From SYAN01 sp964406345 (GTDB lineage: Bacteria > Actinomycetota > Actinomycetes > Nanopelagicales > Nanopelagicaceae): a stretch of DNA of 64,000 bases. The notes under the pieces were generated by a model. That model made no database searches. It was not told where the DNA came from and saw only the letters and a program-made list of their open reading frames with translations. The translations under genes were made by a program, and so were the position numbers. The stretch covers positions 1-64,000 of the forward strand of contig CAYORK010000003.1 in assembly GCA_964406345.1 (NCBI GenBank), in the 5' to 3' direction. Below are positions 57,054 to 64,000 of the stretch, one piece after another. Within the stretch, counting starts at the first letter, position 1. The number at the start of each line of letters is the position of its first letter.

Positions 57054-57752
57054 CTAGGCACCAAGTCCGCGGTTAGCCCGATCGAGATCCTCTTGGAAGT
57101 CGACCTCAACCGCGAAGAGATCCGAGATGTCGACTGGTAGCACCTTGAGTCCATCTCGCTCGATCGCTAGCTCAAGCCCACGCTCAAAGTAGTCGCCTTC
57201 ACCGCATTCGATCAGGTGCTTGAGGAGCGAAGCCTTATCCCTACTTGAGATGAAGTTGATTCCGACCGCTTCACCAAGTGCGCCCTTCACCGTCTTCGAG
57301 AGTTCCTTGATGTCGCCACCCGAGTCAACGGTGTACTTCACTTCTTCATCACCTACGGCTGAGGTGTTGACTGAGACGAAGGAGCGATCCTCATCTACGA
57401 AGCGCTTGAGTCGTTCCAAGACCTTCGCATCGAATACGACATCACCATTGAGCCAGAGGACACCGCCATCGAAACTCGAGGCAAGTGCACGCATGAGACT
57501 CTTCGAGGTGTTTGTCCGATCGTATTCCTCGTTGTAGATGAAGATGGAACGCGGAAAGGATTCCATGATCATCTCCATCTTGAATCCAACGACGATCGAG
57601 ATGCGACTGCTCTCACCAAAGGCGCTTTGGATGTTCTCGATCTGCTGCTGCATGATGGTTCGACCATCGACGAGTGGAGTCAACGGTTTTGGAAAAGGTT
57701 TACCGAGACGCGTTCCCATTCCAGCTGCAAGGATCGTTACCTGGTAATTCAC
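57054..57752 (-). CDS. MobA-like / sugar- or alditol-phosphate nucleotidyltransferase
   Basis: 232 residues. N-terminal signature VTILAAGMGTRLGKPFPKPLTPL, then the Mg site LWLNGDVVFDAKVL near residue 95, and a late EVDFQEDLDRA. It resembles cytidylyltransferases making CDP-choline or CDP-inositol-type donors, which fits the CDP-alcohol phosphotransferases encoded next door. The donor is inferred. It starts with GTG at 57752, six bases from TACTAT. Confidence 0.82.
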   Translation of the reverse strand: MNYQVTILAAGMGTRLGKPFPKPLTPLVDGRTIMQQQIENIQSAFGESSRISIVVGFKMEMIMESFPRSIFIYNEEYDRTNTSKSLMRALASSFDGGVLWLNGDVVFDAKVLERLKRFVDEDRSFVSVNTSAVGDEEVKYTVDSGGDIKELSKTVKGALGEAVGINFISSRDKASLLKHLIECGEGDYFERGLELAIERDGLKVLPVDISDLFAVEVDFQEDLDRANRGLGA

Positions 57753-57757
57753 TCGTC

Positions 57758-57764
57758 TATAGTA
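57758..57764. promoter_or_regulatory. Symmetric bidirectional -10 between nucleotidyltransferase and phosphotransferase
   Basis: TATAGTA contains TATAGT on plus (57758-57763), seven bases before GTG 57771, and TACTAT on minus (57764-57759), six bases before GTG 57752. Only 18 bases separate the two start codons. Confidence 0.6.
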
Positions 57765-57770
57765 TCTGAC

Positions 57771-59417
57771 GTGAAATTGATGATCGACGAGAGAACATCA
57801 CTCGATTCCGTCATCGAACTTCTTCGCACCGCTGATGACGATCTCATCCTCGAAGAAGCCGGAGTGGAAGTCCATCAGCCATACCTCGACGAGCTCATCG
57901 ACTTCCCTCATCGACAAAGTGCAGCGCTTGTAGCCAGCGGTAAGGATTCCAAAGTCAATGACCTCTTCGTGCGGAACAAACTCATTCGAAGCGTTCGAAC
58001 GAAGGTCCACGACTCTCCCGCGGCGAATCGTCGTTTCGTCGGAGTGATCCGTCTCAGCCTCAACCAAAGAGTTGAGATCCTTGATGCTTTGGCGATGGGT
58101 AAGGACGGGCGATTCGCCTCGATTCCGCTCCTTGATCTCATACTCCTTCTCATGGTCCGTAACGCCATCGCCGTAACACCGGTCTCCATCGAGACGGCGC
58201 CATGGCGAAATCCCGCTCGTGGAAAGGGGGAGTCATTACCGACTCTCTCTGCGCGAGCCACTCGTCGGTTGAAGTTGACTCTTGCAAATCGCTCCAATGA
58301 TGGTTTCTTCTCTGTCCTCGTCCTGCGACGTCTCTCCAAACCCCTCACAGCGCTCTCTGTCCGACTCGGTATCTCACCGAACCTGATCACCTTCGTATCA
58401 CTCCTGATCGGTTTCTACTCTGCCTATCTCTTCTCGCAACAGGATTACATCGTCGGCGCACTTCTCTTCCAACTCTCCTTGATCGTGGATTGTTCGGACG
58501 GTGAGGTCGCCCGCTACACCAGGAAGTTCTCTGACTTCGGTCGTTGGTTCGATGCAAGCACTGATCGAGTCAAGGAGTACACCGTCTATGCCGCACTCGC
58601 CTACAGCGCGCCGGAATCGATGTGGCCATGGGCAATCGGATTGATGGCACTACAGACATTCAGGCACTTGAGCGATTACACATTCAGTGCCATCTCTCAA
58701 GCACGTGAGGGGGGATTGAAGAAGCGCGACATCTTCATCCCGGACGATGGCTTCAGCGAACCGCAGTGGCGCGGTGAATCGGATTTCAAGTATTGGGTGA
58801 AGAAGATCCTCAACTTCCCGATAGGAGAACGTTGGCTTGCGATCTCAGTACTCGCCGCAATCGGCGGAGGGCAATGGGTCTTTCCGGGCATGTTCTTCTT
58901 CGGCTCCATCTCACTCCTCTACGCCTGGCTCACACGTATCCGACGAACGGTGACGTGGAAAGGCGAAGGCCCGAAGAACTCAATCGTTCTCTACCAACAA
59001 GATCTCCTCCTCACCTCTGTGAAATCCTCTAGGGACACTTCTAGGGAAACTTCTAGGGAACTTGGTGGGCGCTTCTCTTGGGCGGTGCCCTCACTCCTTC
59101 GCCTCGTCGAGATCCTCACAGTCCTTGCTATCGCTTTCATCGTGGAAGGTGCTGCGATCGACGGATACCTCTTCTTGGCACTCTTTGCCATCGTCTATCA
59201 CCACTATGACGCGCTCTATCGTTCACTTCAATCACAGAGTTTCCCGAAGTGGCTCTCCTTCCTGGGCCTCAAAGTGGAAGGAAGAATCGCGCTCTTCGCG
59301 CTATTGCTCGTCACGGGAGTCAATCTCCAATTCGTGGCCTACTTCTTCCTCGTGCTCTTCCTTGGAATCGCTTCGATCCAGTGGTTCCTCCAAATCCGTA
59401 AGCCTTCGCGCGCCTAG
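57771..59417 (+). CDS. CDP-alcohol phosphotransferase with long N-terminal domain
   Basis: 548 residues. The C-terminal part carries the complete catalytic motif: DCSDGEVARY, then G and two Asp in FGRWFDASTDR (DxxDGxxAR-x8-GxxxDxxxD). About six or more transmembrane helices follow. The N-terminal 190 residues are soluble and may be a decayed nucleotidyltransferase domain, as in fused inositol-phosphate cytidylyltransferase/phosphotransferase enzymes. A 12-base repeat (59029-59063) encodes SRDTSRETSRE. The frame is open from 57627; GTG 57771 is set by the promoter. Confidence 0.82.
   Translation: MKLMIDERTSLDSVIELLRTADDDLILEEAGVEVHQPYLDELIDFPHRQSAALVASGKDSKVNDLFVRNKLIRSVRTKVHDSPAANRRFVGVIRLSLNQRVEILDALAMGKDGRFASIPLLDLILLLMVRNAIAVTPVSIETAPWRNPARGKGESLPTLSARATRRLKLTLANRSNDGFFSVLVLRRLSKPLTALSVRLGISPNLITFVSLLIGFYSAYLFSQQDYIVGALLFQLSLIVDCSDGEVARYTRKFSDFGRWFDASTDRVKEYTVYAALAYSAPESMWPWAIGLMALQTFRHLSDYTFSAISQAREGGLKKRDIFIPDDGFSEPQWRGESDFKYWVKKILNFPIGERWLAISVLAAIGGGQWVFPGMFFFGSISLLYAWLTRIRRTVTWKGEGPKNSIVLYQQDLLLTSVKSSRDTSRETSRELGGRFSWAVPSLLRLVEILTVLAIAFIVEGAAIDGYLFLALFAIVYHHYDALYRSLQSQSFPKWLSFLGLKVEGRIALFALLLVTGVNLQFVAYFFLVLFLGIASIQWFLQIRKPSRA
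59029..59063 (+). repeat. 12-base coding repeat
   Basis: CTAGGGACACTT, CTAGGGAAACTT, CTAGGGAACTT in tandem, inside a cytoplasmic loop of the phosphotransferase (SRDTSRETSRE). The last unit is one base short. Confidence 0.6.
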
Positions 59418-59420
59418 ACT
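59415..59420 (+). promoter_or_regulatory. -10 element formed by the upstream stop codon
   Basis: TAGACT, with TAG as the stop of the first phosphotransferase gene, seven bases before GTG 59428. It is identical in hexamer and spacing to the XPB promoter at 21792. Confidence 0.5.
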
Positions 59421-59427
59421 TCACCTC

Positions 59428-60189
59428 GTGCGTCCCTCGATCGCAGAGCTCAAAGCTAAGACTCAACCTGAGTCAGTCACCGGTCGACGCAACTCCGAAC
59501 ACTGGACTGCAGACCTCTACCTGCGACGTCTCTCGCCGTACATCACAAGGATTCTGATCCCGACATCCATCACTCCCAACGGTGTCACTTACCTGATGAT
59601 CCTCACCGGGATCTCCATCTCACTCTCCCTATTGATCCCTGGATGGATCGCCTTCCTTCTCGCGCTCTTCCTCAGTCAACTTCAAATGCTCTGGGACTGC
59701 ATCGACGGTGAATTGGCGAGGTGGCGCGAGAGGTTCTCTCCTGCCGGGATCTTCCTCGACAAGGTCGGCCACTATTTCGCGGAAGCGCTCATCCCCATCG
59801 CTATCGGATGGCGTCTCTCGCAGGATATGAGTGGGAGCAATGACTATCTCTATCCATTCCTAGGTGCGCTCCTCGCAACTTTGATCGTGATCAACAAGGG
59901 TCTCAATGACGCGGTCCATGTCGCTCGTGCCTTCTCTGGGCTCGAGAAATTGCAGGACAAGGCATCACCGATTCGTAAAGGTCTGCTCGCCCAGCTTCGC
60001 CGGATAGCCAATCTCATTCCGCTCCACCGCAGTTACCACTCCGTCGAGATGACACTCATCTTCACTCTCGCCTTCACCTTCGGAGTGCTTGAAGAGGCTT
60101 TTCTGATCCTCGTGATCGCGAGCCCTCTCGTCACTCTCGGACATCTCATATCCATTCTCGCCTCCTCAAAACTTCAATCGGACAGGTAG
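59428..60189 (+). CDS. Second CDP-alcohol phosphotransferase
   Basis: 253-residue membrane protein of the CDP-OH-P family: WDCIDGELARW followed by PAGIFLDKVGHYFAE. The fourth catalytic position, usually Asp, is His (GxxxDxxxH). It has about six helices. The basic N-terminal 45 residues are soluble. GTG 59428 is chosen by the stop-codon promoter; the longer frame to 59062 is an overlap artefact. Confidence 0.82.
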   Translation: MRPSIAELKAKTQPESVTGRRNSEHWTADLYLRRLSPYITRILIPTSITPNGVTYLMILTGISISLSLLIPGWIAFLLALFLSQLQMLWDCIDGELARWRERFSPAGIFLDKVGHYFAEALIPIAIGWRLSQDMSGSNDYLYPFLGALLATLIVINKGLNDAVHVARAFSGLEKLQDKASPIRKGLLAQLRRIANLIPLHRSYHSVEMTLIFTLAFTFGVLEEAFLILVIASPLVTLGHLISILASSKLQSDR

Positions 60190-60199
60190 CAGCGGATAC

Positions 60200-61075
60200 G
60201 TGAAGCAGGACTTCGGATGCGTCGTCCTCACTATGGGCAAGAGACCCGATGAGTTGCAGCACGCCGTCGATTCCCTCATGGCACAGGTAGGTGTCAGCCT
60301 CGACATCGTCATCGTTGGAAATGGTTGGAATCCCAAGAGTCAGTTCCCATCTCAGAAGACACTCTTCTTGATAGAGAACATCGGCATCCCTGGCGGAAGA
60401 AATGCCGGCGCAAAAGAGGTCAATGGCACGTATCTCTTCTTCCTTGATGATGATGTACTTCTTCATGATCCACAAACTCTCCTGAAGATGAAGAAGTTGA
60501 TGACATCTCGACCTGAAGTGGGTCTGATCCAACCTCGCGTGATCGCACTGAAAGATGGTGAGAAGACTCCGAGCCGATGGGTTCCACGACTATTTGTGGG
60601 AGACGAAGGACGTAGTTCGGTCGCAACTTCACTATGGGAAGGTGCGACAGCAATCGAACGAACTCTCTTCGATCAAGTAGGTGGCTGGCCCTCTTCCTTC
60701 TTCTATGCTCATGAAGGAGTGGAATTGGTCTGGAGAGTTCTCGATGAAGGGAGCATCCCTTGGTATGCCGCTGACATTTCGGTGAAACATCCAGTCATCA
60801 ATCCAGCCCGACATGACTACTACTTCTTCCTCAACGCCAGAAATCGTGTGTGGCTCGCCAAAAGAAATCTGCGCTTTCCATTCTCGTTTCTCTATCCCCT
60901 CACCTGGGTATTGATCTCACTTCTTCGAATCCGAGAGAAGCGGGGATCTTGGTTTAAGGGACTCTTCCAAGGAGTCTTCACAAGCAGTCTTGGCGTTGAT
61001 GAGCAGAAGCGCAAGAAACTACGTTGGCGCACTCATTGGTTGCTGACCAAATTTGGCCGTCCACCAATCATCTGA
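60200..61075 (+). CDS. Family 2 glycosyltransferase
   Basis: 291 residues. GT-A fold with a nucleotide-binding start (GCVVLTMGKRPDELQHAVDSL), GIPGGRNAGAKEVNG, the DxD-like FFLDDDVLLHDP and a late HEGVELVWRVLDEG. A hydrophobic, probably membrane-associated helix lies near residues 225-245 (PFSFLYPLTWVLISLL). It probably decorates the product of the neighbouring phosphotransferases. It starts with GTG ten bases after the previous stop. Confidence 0.87.
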   Translation: MKQDFGCVVLTMGKRPDELQHAVDSLMAQVGVSLDIVIVGNGWNPKSQFPSQKTLFLIENIGIPGGRNAGAKEVNGTYLFFLDDDVLLHDPQTLLKMKKLMTSRPEVGLIQPRVIALKDGEKTPSRWVPRLFVGDEGRSSVATSLWEGATAIERTLFDQVGGWPSSFFYAHEGVELVWRVLDEGSIPWYAADISVKHPVINPARHDYYFFLNARNRVWLAKRNLRFPFSFLYPLTWVLISLLRIREKRGSWFKGLFQGVFTSSLGVDEQKRKKLRWRTHWLLTKFGRPPII

Positions 61076-61093
61076 ACTCACTTCGATCGACCA

Positions 61094-61099
61094 TATACT
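61094..61099 (+). promoter_or_regulatory. -10 element of the degenerate ABC gene
   Basis: TATACT, seven bases before ATG 61107. It sets that ATG as the start instead of the earlier in-frame codon at 61053. Confidence 0.5.
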
Positions 61100-61106
61100 C
61101 CCCAAC

Positions 61107-62456
61107 ATGAGGCCGCTATCAGAGCTACGCAGGCTTGCGCAGTTCCAAGATGCGCGAGCCTCCCTCGCCGGGATCATTCGTTTCGCATTCTTCAAGGCAC
61201 TCGCCTTCGTAGTGGGCTCACTCTTGATCGCCCTCCTCAGCGCAACTCTCATCCAAGATCCTGAACTGACGACAGCAGTGTGGATTGCCGCCATCACCTT
61301 CATCCTTGTAGTTGGGTGCCAAGCTGCCTTGGTCCCCTTGAGCGAAAGGTTTGTGACTACTTCCAGTCGTGCCTTGATCGAATCCGTACGGAGTGAAGCG
61401 TCGGAGGAGTTGCTCGAGTCATCACCTACAGAGCTCGGCCAACTCGAAGTCGACCACATCGTCGCTCGAGTGATCGAAGAACCAAAGTCCCTGCGCGAGT
61501 ATCTGACCAAGGAAGTTCCTACGACCGTTGAACTCTTGTTCACTCTGATTCTCTCCTCCATAACTCTGGTATCCCTACTCTTCGCATCAGCTGCCTCAGA
61601 ATCTCTTCTTGTATTCGCAATCCTTCTCTTGATCCAGAGTGCTTGGTCCCTTTCAAATCTGCTCGGCACTTCAAAGAAGACGCTGAATTTCGATCTCCTA
61701 CAAGACCCGAAGATCAAGGAGATCGAGAACGTCGAGGGAGAGGAGATTCCTCAAGGGTCTTCTTCGCTCGGCAGAGTGAAAGAGATGCGATGGACTGACT
61801 GTGAGATCGTCCTCGATGAGGATCACGTCGTGACATTCCCATGGGGAATCGCATCCGCTGGGAAGTTGACTCTCGTTCAGGGCCTTGGGCACAAGGCGAA
61901 GACCGCATTGGTCGAGTCGATCATCGGTATCCGTACCCCCCACCAAGGTCGGATCTTCATGGAGACGAGCAAGGGAACGTTTCGCGTCGACGCGCTCGAT
62001 CATGCGCAACTACGAGGATTGATTGGCTGGCTTCCGAAGGATCCAAAGTTCATCGCTGGAACGATCGAAGAGAACTTCCGTTTGATCAAGCCTCGAGCAA
62101 ATCGTGAGAAGTTCAAGGAGATCCTGGCCAAGGTGGGATTGACTGAGGAGTCACTACCTGATGGAGTCAAGACTCGAGTCGATCAAGGAACCCTAACCAA
62201 GGCGCAGTTGCGAAGACTTGCATTGGCGCGCATCCTCCTCAAAGAGGCTCCAATAATCCTCGCTGAAGAAGACTCGACAATCGAGGACGGAGAGCTTCGA
62301 ACTCTCCTCAATGAAACTTTGAAGACCTTTGCTCGCGAGGGCGACATGGTGATCGCTGTAAGTGAGGACCAAGAACTCAAGGGATTGTCAGATCGAGTCC
62401 TCATCATTGACTCAGAGTCCTTCACTCCAACTTTCGTCTTGGAGAGTGCGCAATGA
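61107..62456 (+). CDS. Degenerate ABC half-transporter (membrane plus altered ATPase domain)
   Basis: 449 residues. Four transmembrane helices (about 28-50, 58-82, 160-180 and 185-205) precede a C-terminal ABC domain from about 235. The motifs are recognisable but altered: Walker A is GLGHKAKT (last Gly to Ala, Lys-Thr kept), signature LTKAQLRRLALARILL in place of LSGGQ, Walker B IILAEED (Asp to Ala, Glu kept), and a D-loop-like DSTIEDGEL. The usual six helices are reduced to four. It may bind but not efficiently hydrolyse ATP. Confidence 0.7.
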   Translation: MRPLSELRRLAQFQDARASLAGIIRFAFFKALAFVVGSLLIALLSATLIQDPELTTAVWIAAITFILVVGCQAALVPLSERFVTTSSRALIESVRSEASEELLESSPTELGQLEVDHIVARVIEEPKSLREYLTKEVPTTVELLFTLILSSITLVSLLFASAASESLLVFAILLLIQSAWSLSNLLGTSKKTLNFDLLQDPKIKEIENVEGEEIPQGSSSLGRVKEMRWTDCEIVLDEDHVVTFPWGIASAGKLTLVQGLGHKAKTALVESIIGIRTPHQGRIFMETSKGTFRVDALDHAQLRGLIGWLPKDPKFIAGTIEENFRLIKPRANREKFKEILAKVGLTEESLPDGVKTRVDQGTLTKAQLRRLALARILLKEAPIILAEEDSTIEDGELRTLLNETLKTFAREGDMVIAVSEDQELKGLSDRVLIIDSESFTPTFVLESAQ

Positions 62457-62941
62457 GGCTAACCATCATTCATTGGTCTCTCCTCCTCTCAACTTGCGCG
62501 GTCAGCGCTTGGTTCAATCCCTGGGCTGGAGTCTCTTCCTTCTGCATCGTCACATTGGTCTGGCTGGTGCTGTGGCAACTGCAACGGAGAGATTTTTCGA
62601 CAACGGATTCACACAATGAAGATGAGGAACGCTTGATCCAAGCCGTGAATCAACTCAGAGCCAATCCTTACGAAGGAGAGATCTTTGGCTTCAATTCACG
62701 AGTCCAAGAAGAGATCCGCGAGATCATCGGCACACTTGGTGAGAAGGACGAGCCGACGAAGAGAAAGGCCGCTTGGCGATCCGCTCTTCCCACTCTTGCA
62801 CTCGGCCTGCAAATGATGGTCAACCTCAGCGTGATCACTTGGTCATCAGTCAGATTCGATCAATTGGGAATCCTCATACTGATTCTTCTTCCCTCTCTCA
62901 CCTACCCCATACTCGCAAGGCTCTCTAGTTCCCGTCCGTAA
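62453..62941 (+). CDS. Four-helix membrane protein of unknown function
   Basis: 162 residues. Two helices (about 5-24 and 27-44), a 65-residue acidic soluble part, and two more helices (about 108-130 and 134-155). The layout mirrors the membrane part of the preceding ABC-like protein, with which it overlaps by four bases (ATGA). It could be its membrane partner. No family recognised. Confidence 0.65.
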   Translation: MRLTIIHWSLLLSTCAVSAWFNPWAGVSSFCIVTLVWLVLWQLQRRDFSTTDSHNEDEERLIQAVNQLRANPYEGEIFGFNSRVQEEIREIIGTLGEKDEPTKRKAAWRSALPTLALGLQMMVNLSVITWSSVRFDQLGILILILLPSLTYPILARLSSSRP

Positions 62942-62955
62942 GGGGTGGATCAGAT

Positions 62956-63330
62956 ATGGCAATGAGTCCTCAATCAGGTCGAGTGGCGCATGAAGACTTG
63001 GCATGGTCTTCCGAACCTGACAATCACTTGAGATACAAGCAACTCTTGACTTCCAAATCGCATGGCCCAGATATCAGCGTGACCCTTGTAGAAATCGATG
63101 GCGAGCATTTGGAACTTCGTACCGATTCGAGTTCCCGGGTCTATGTGATCTACGAGGGTGAATTCACATTCGACATCGAAGGATCCACCTTCAACGCCAA
63201 GGAAGAAGATGTCATTCGGATTGCTCGAGGTGAGACATACAGCTTTCGAGGCACTGGAAGATATCTAGTGATCAACGGTCCAGCCTTCGAGTCAGGTGAT
63301 GACGTCTACTCTGATGGAGTGATGCGCTAA
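62956..63330 (+). CDS. Cupin-fold protein
   Basis: 124 residues with beta-rich cupin-like sequence: SSRVYVIYEGEFTFDIEGSTFNAKEEDVIRIARGETYSFRG split over two strands, then YLVINGPAF. The usual metal-binding His residues of cupin motif 1 are missing, so a sugar- or ligand-binding role is likelier than a metal enzyme. It is the last gene of the plus-strand cluster. AAGGGGTGG precedes the ATG. Confidence 0.7.
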   Translation: MAMSPQSGRVAHEDLAWSSEPDNHLRYKQLLTSKSHGPDISVTLVEIDGEHLELRTDSSSRVYVIYEGEFTFDIEGSTFNAKEEDVIRIARGETYSFRGTGRYLVINGPAFESGDDVYSDGVMR

Positions 63331-63360
63331 AAGCAATGATGCTTCAAGGTTTCTCTCTAA

Positions 63361-64000
63361 TCAGATCCGCTTGAAGCCCCTCGGACACTTTCCTGCAGGG
63401 AACTTCTTCTTCACGTTTCCCTTGACACACGTGATCGCTTTCCGCTTTGGGCTTTGGTTCGAAACGCCTTCTCGGGTTGCTTTCGTCTCGGGTTTAGCGA
63501 CAGTTGAAGTCGCAGCAACCTTGTCCTGGATGAACTTCACCTTCACGGTCGGTGAGGAGAAGTGGAAGTTATAGGCCCCAAGATGAATCCAGCCGTTTCT
63601 CTCTGTCATCGCTTCCGTTGCGATGTCTTGACTTGATCCATCGGACGCTGTCACGGAGACCTCAGCTCGTAATGGTGCTTCGCTGAAGTTGTAGATGCAT
63701 CGTGCAGCCTCTGACCGAATCGAAAGGTCATATACGCCCTTGAACAGGGTCTTCCCATCGGCTAAATGGTGCGGTCCAGCAACAACATAGTTCAGGACAT
63801 CGTTGACCAACTTAGGCGGTCCCGATTCATAGAATGGAGCGTTGGTCGTCACTAAGCCGATCAATTTGGTCTTGTCCGCAAAGCACTGGTTGCTGTACTC
63901 GAACATGGAGGTAGATCCGAACATCCAGCGTGAAGTGGTTCCAAAGCGCTTATCACTACCACCGTAAGTCTTTAGAAGATCTCCCCACCAATTGAAGAGT
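63361..64000 (-). CDS. Secreted protein with Lys-rich C-terminal tail (partial, 5' end beyond window)
   Basis: The frame is open to base 64000, so the gene starts outside the window; an internal ATG at 63924 is not the true start. The visible part has WWGDLLKTYGGSDKRFGT, FHFSSPTVKVKFIQDK, and ends ITCVKGNVKKKF-PAGKCPRGFKRI. This Cys-x-Lys-Gly...Lys-Cys-Pro-x-Gly-x-Lys tail resembles tails I know from secreted proteins of freshwater actinobacteria. Function unknown. Confidence 0.75.
   Translation of the reverse strand, partial: LFNWWGDLLKTYGGSDKRFGTTSRWMFGSTSMFEYSNQCFADKTKLIGLVTTNAPFYESGPPKLVNDVLNYVVAGPHHLADGKTLFKGVYDLSIRSEAARCIYNFSEAPLRAEVSVTASDGSSQDIATEAMTERNGWIHLGAYNFHFSSPTVKVKFIQDKVAATSTVAKPETKATREGVSNQSPKRKAITCVKGNVKKKFPAGKCPRGFKRI

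Overview
This window reads as the chromosome of an actinobacterium (Actinomycetota): G+C in the mid-50s by eye, strong ATC/GAG codon use, a high density of GATC, and gene neighbourhoods familiar from Mycobacterium and Streptomyces. These include nuo next to a split men cluster, the ResB/CcsB cytochrome c maturation locus, an XPB helicase beside its Helicase_C_3 partner, and the radA-mutY-clpC-lysS-coaX-panC-fol-ftsH-hpt-tilS order. Compact genes, very short intergenic spaces and a secreted protein ending in a Lys-rich 'CVKG...KCPxGFK' tail suggest a small-genome aquatic (Nanopelagicales-like) actinobacterium. That placement is inference. The window is a scaffold: a run of 100 N lies inside a penicillin-binding protein gene, flanked by two identical 55-base copies.

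Layout. (1) 1-5412, minus: complex I genes nuoA to nuoG, with nuoG cut by the window start. (2) 5437-12920: menaquinone synthesis, menG and menBCD on minus and menF, menE and menA on plus. (3) 12930-18359: a small PLDc_N-type membrane protein, an SDR dehydrogenase, and a PGAM-TlpA-CcdA-ResB-CcsB operon for cytochrome c maturation. (4) 18432-23743: a Helicase_C_3 protein, an M20 peptidase, an XPB helicase and a glutaredoxin-like protein. (5) 23853-31365: secreted proteins, a 32-residue AURKAIP1/COX24 ribosomal protein, proC, a Cys-rich conserved protein, radA and mutY. (6) 31362-47348, all minus: clpC, argA, lysS, coaX, nadC, nadB, panC, folK, folB, folP, folE, ftsH, hpt, tilS and an NlpC/P60 hydrolase. 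(7) 47443-52251: an ABC-2 exporter, a membrane-anchored LuxR regulator, heme O synthase and a YVTN beta-propeller protein. (8) 52266-56869: DacB, an HDAC-family deacetylase, a TrmH methyltransferase, a low-molecular-weight phosphatase and a TPR protein. (9) 57054-63330: a little-described surface-polymer or lipid cluster with a nucleotidyltransferase, two CDP-alcohol phosphotransferases, a GT2, a degenerate ABC half-transporter, a small membrane protein and a cupin. (10) 63361-64000: a partial secreted protein. No gap between genes exceeds 300 bases. I saw no tRNA, rRNA, CRISPR or insertion sequence.

The most striking structure is in the promoters. About nineteen genes have a TANNNT hexamer ending 6 to 9 bases before the start codon, as expected for leaderless mRNAs. 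In four the hexamer begins with the stop codon of the upstream gene. In several divergent pairs the two hexamers overlap or form a palindrome, so both genes fire from 18-41 bases of DNA. The best candidate for an undescribed system is region (9), whose two lead genes start 18 bases apart from one symmetric element.
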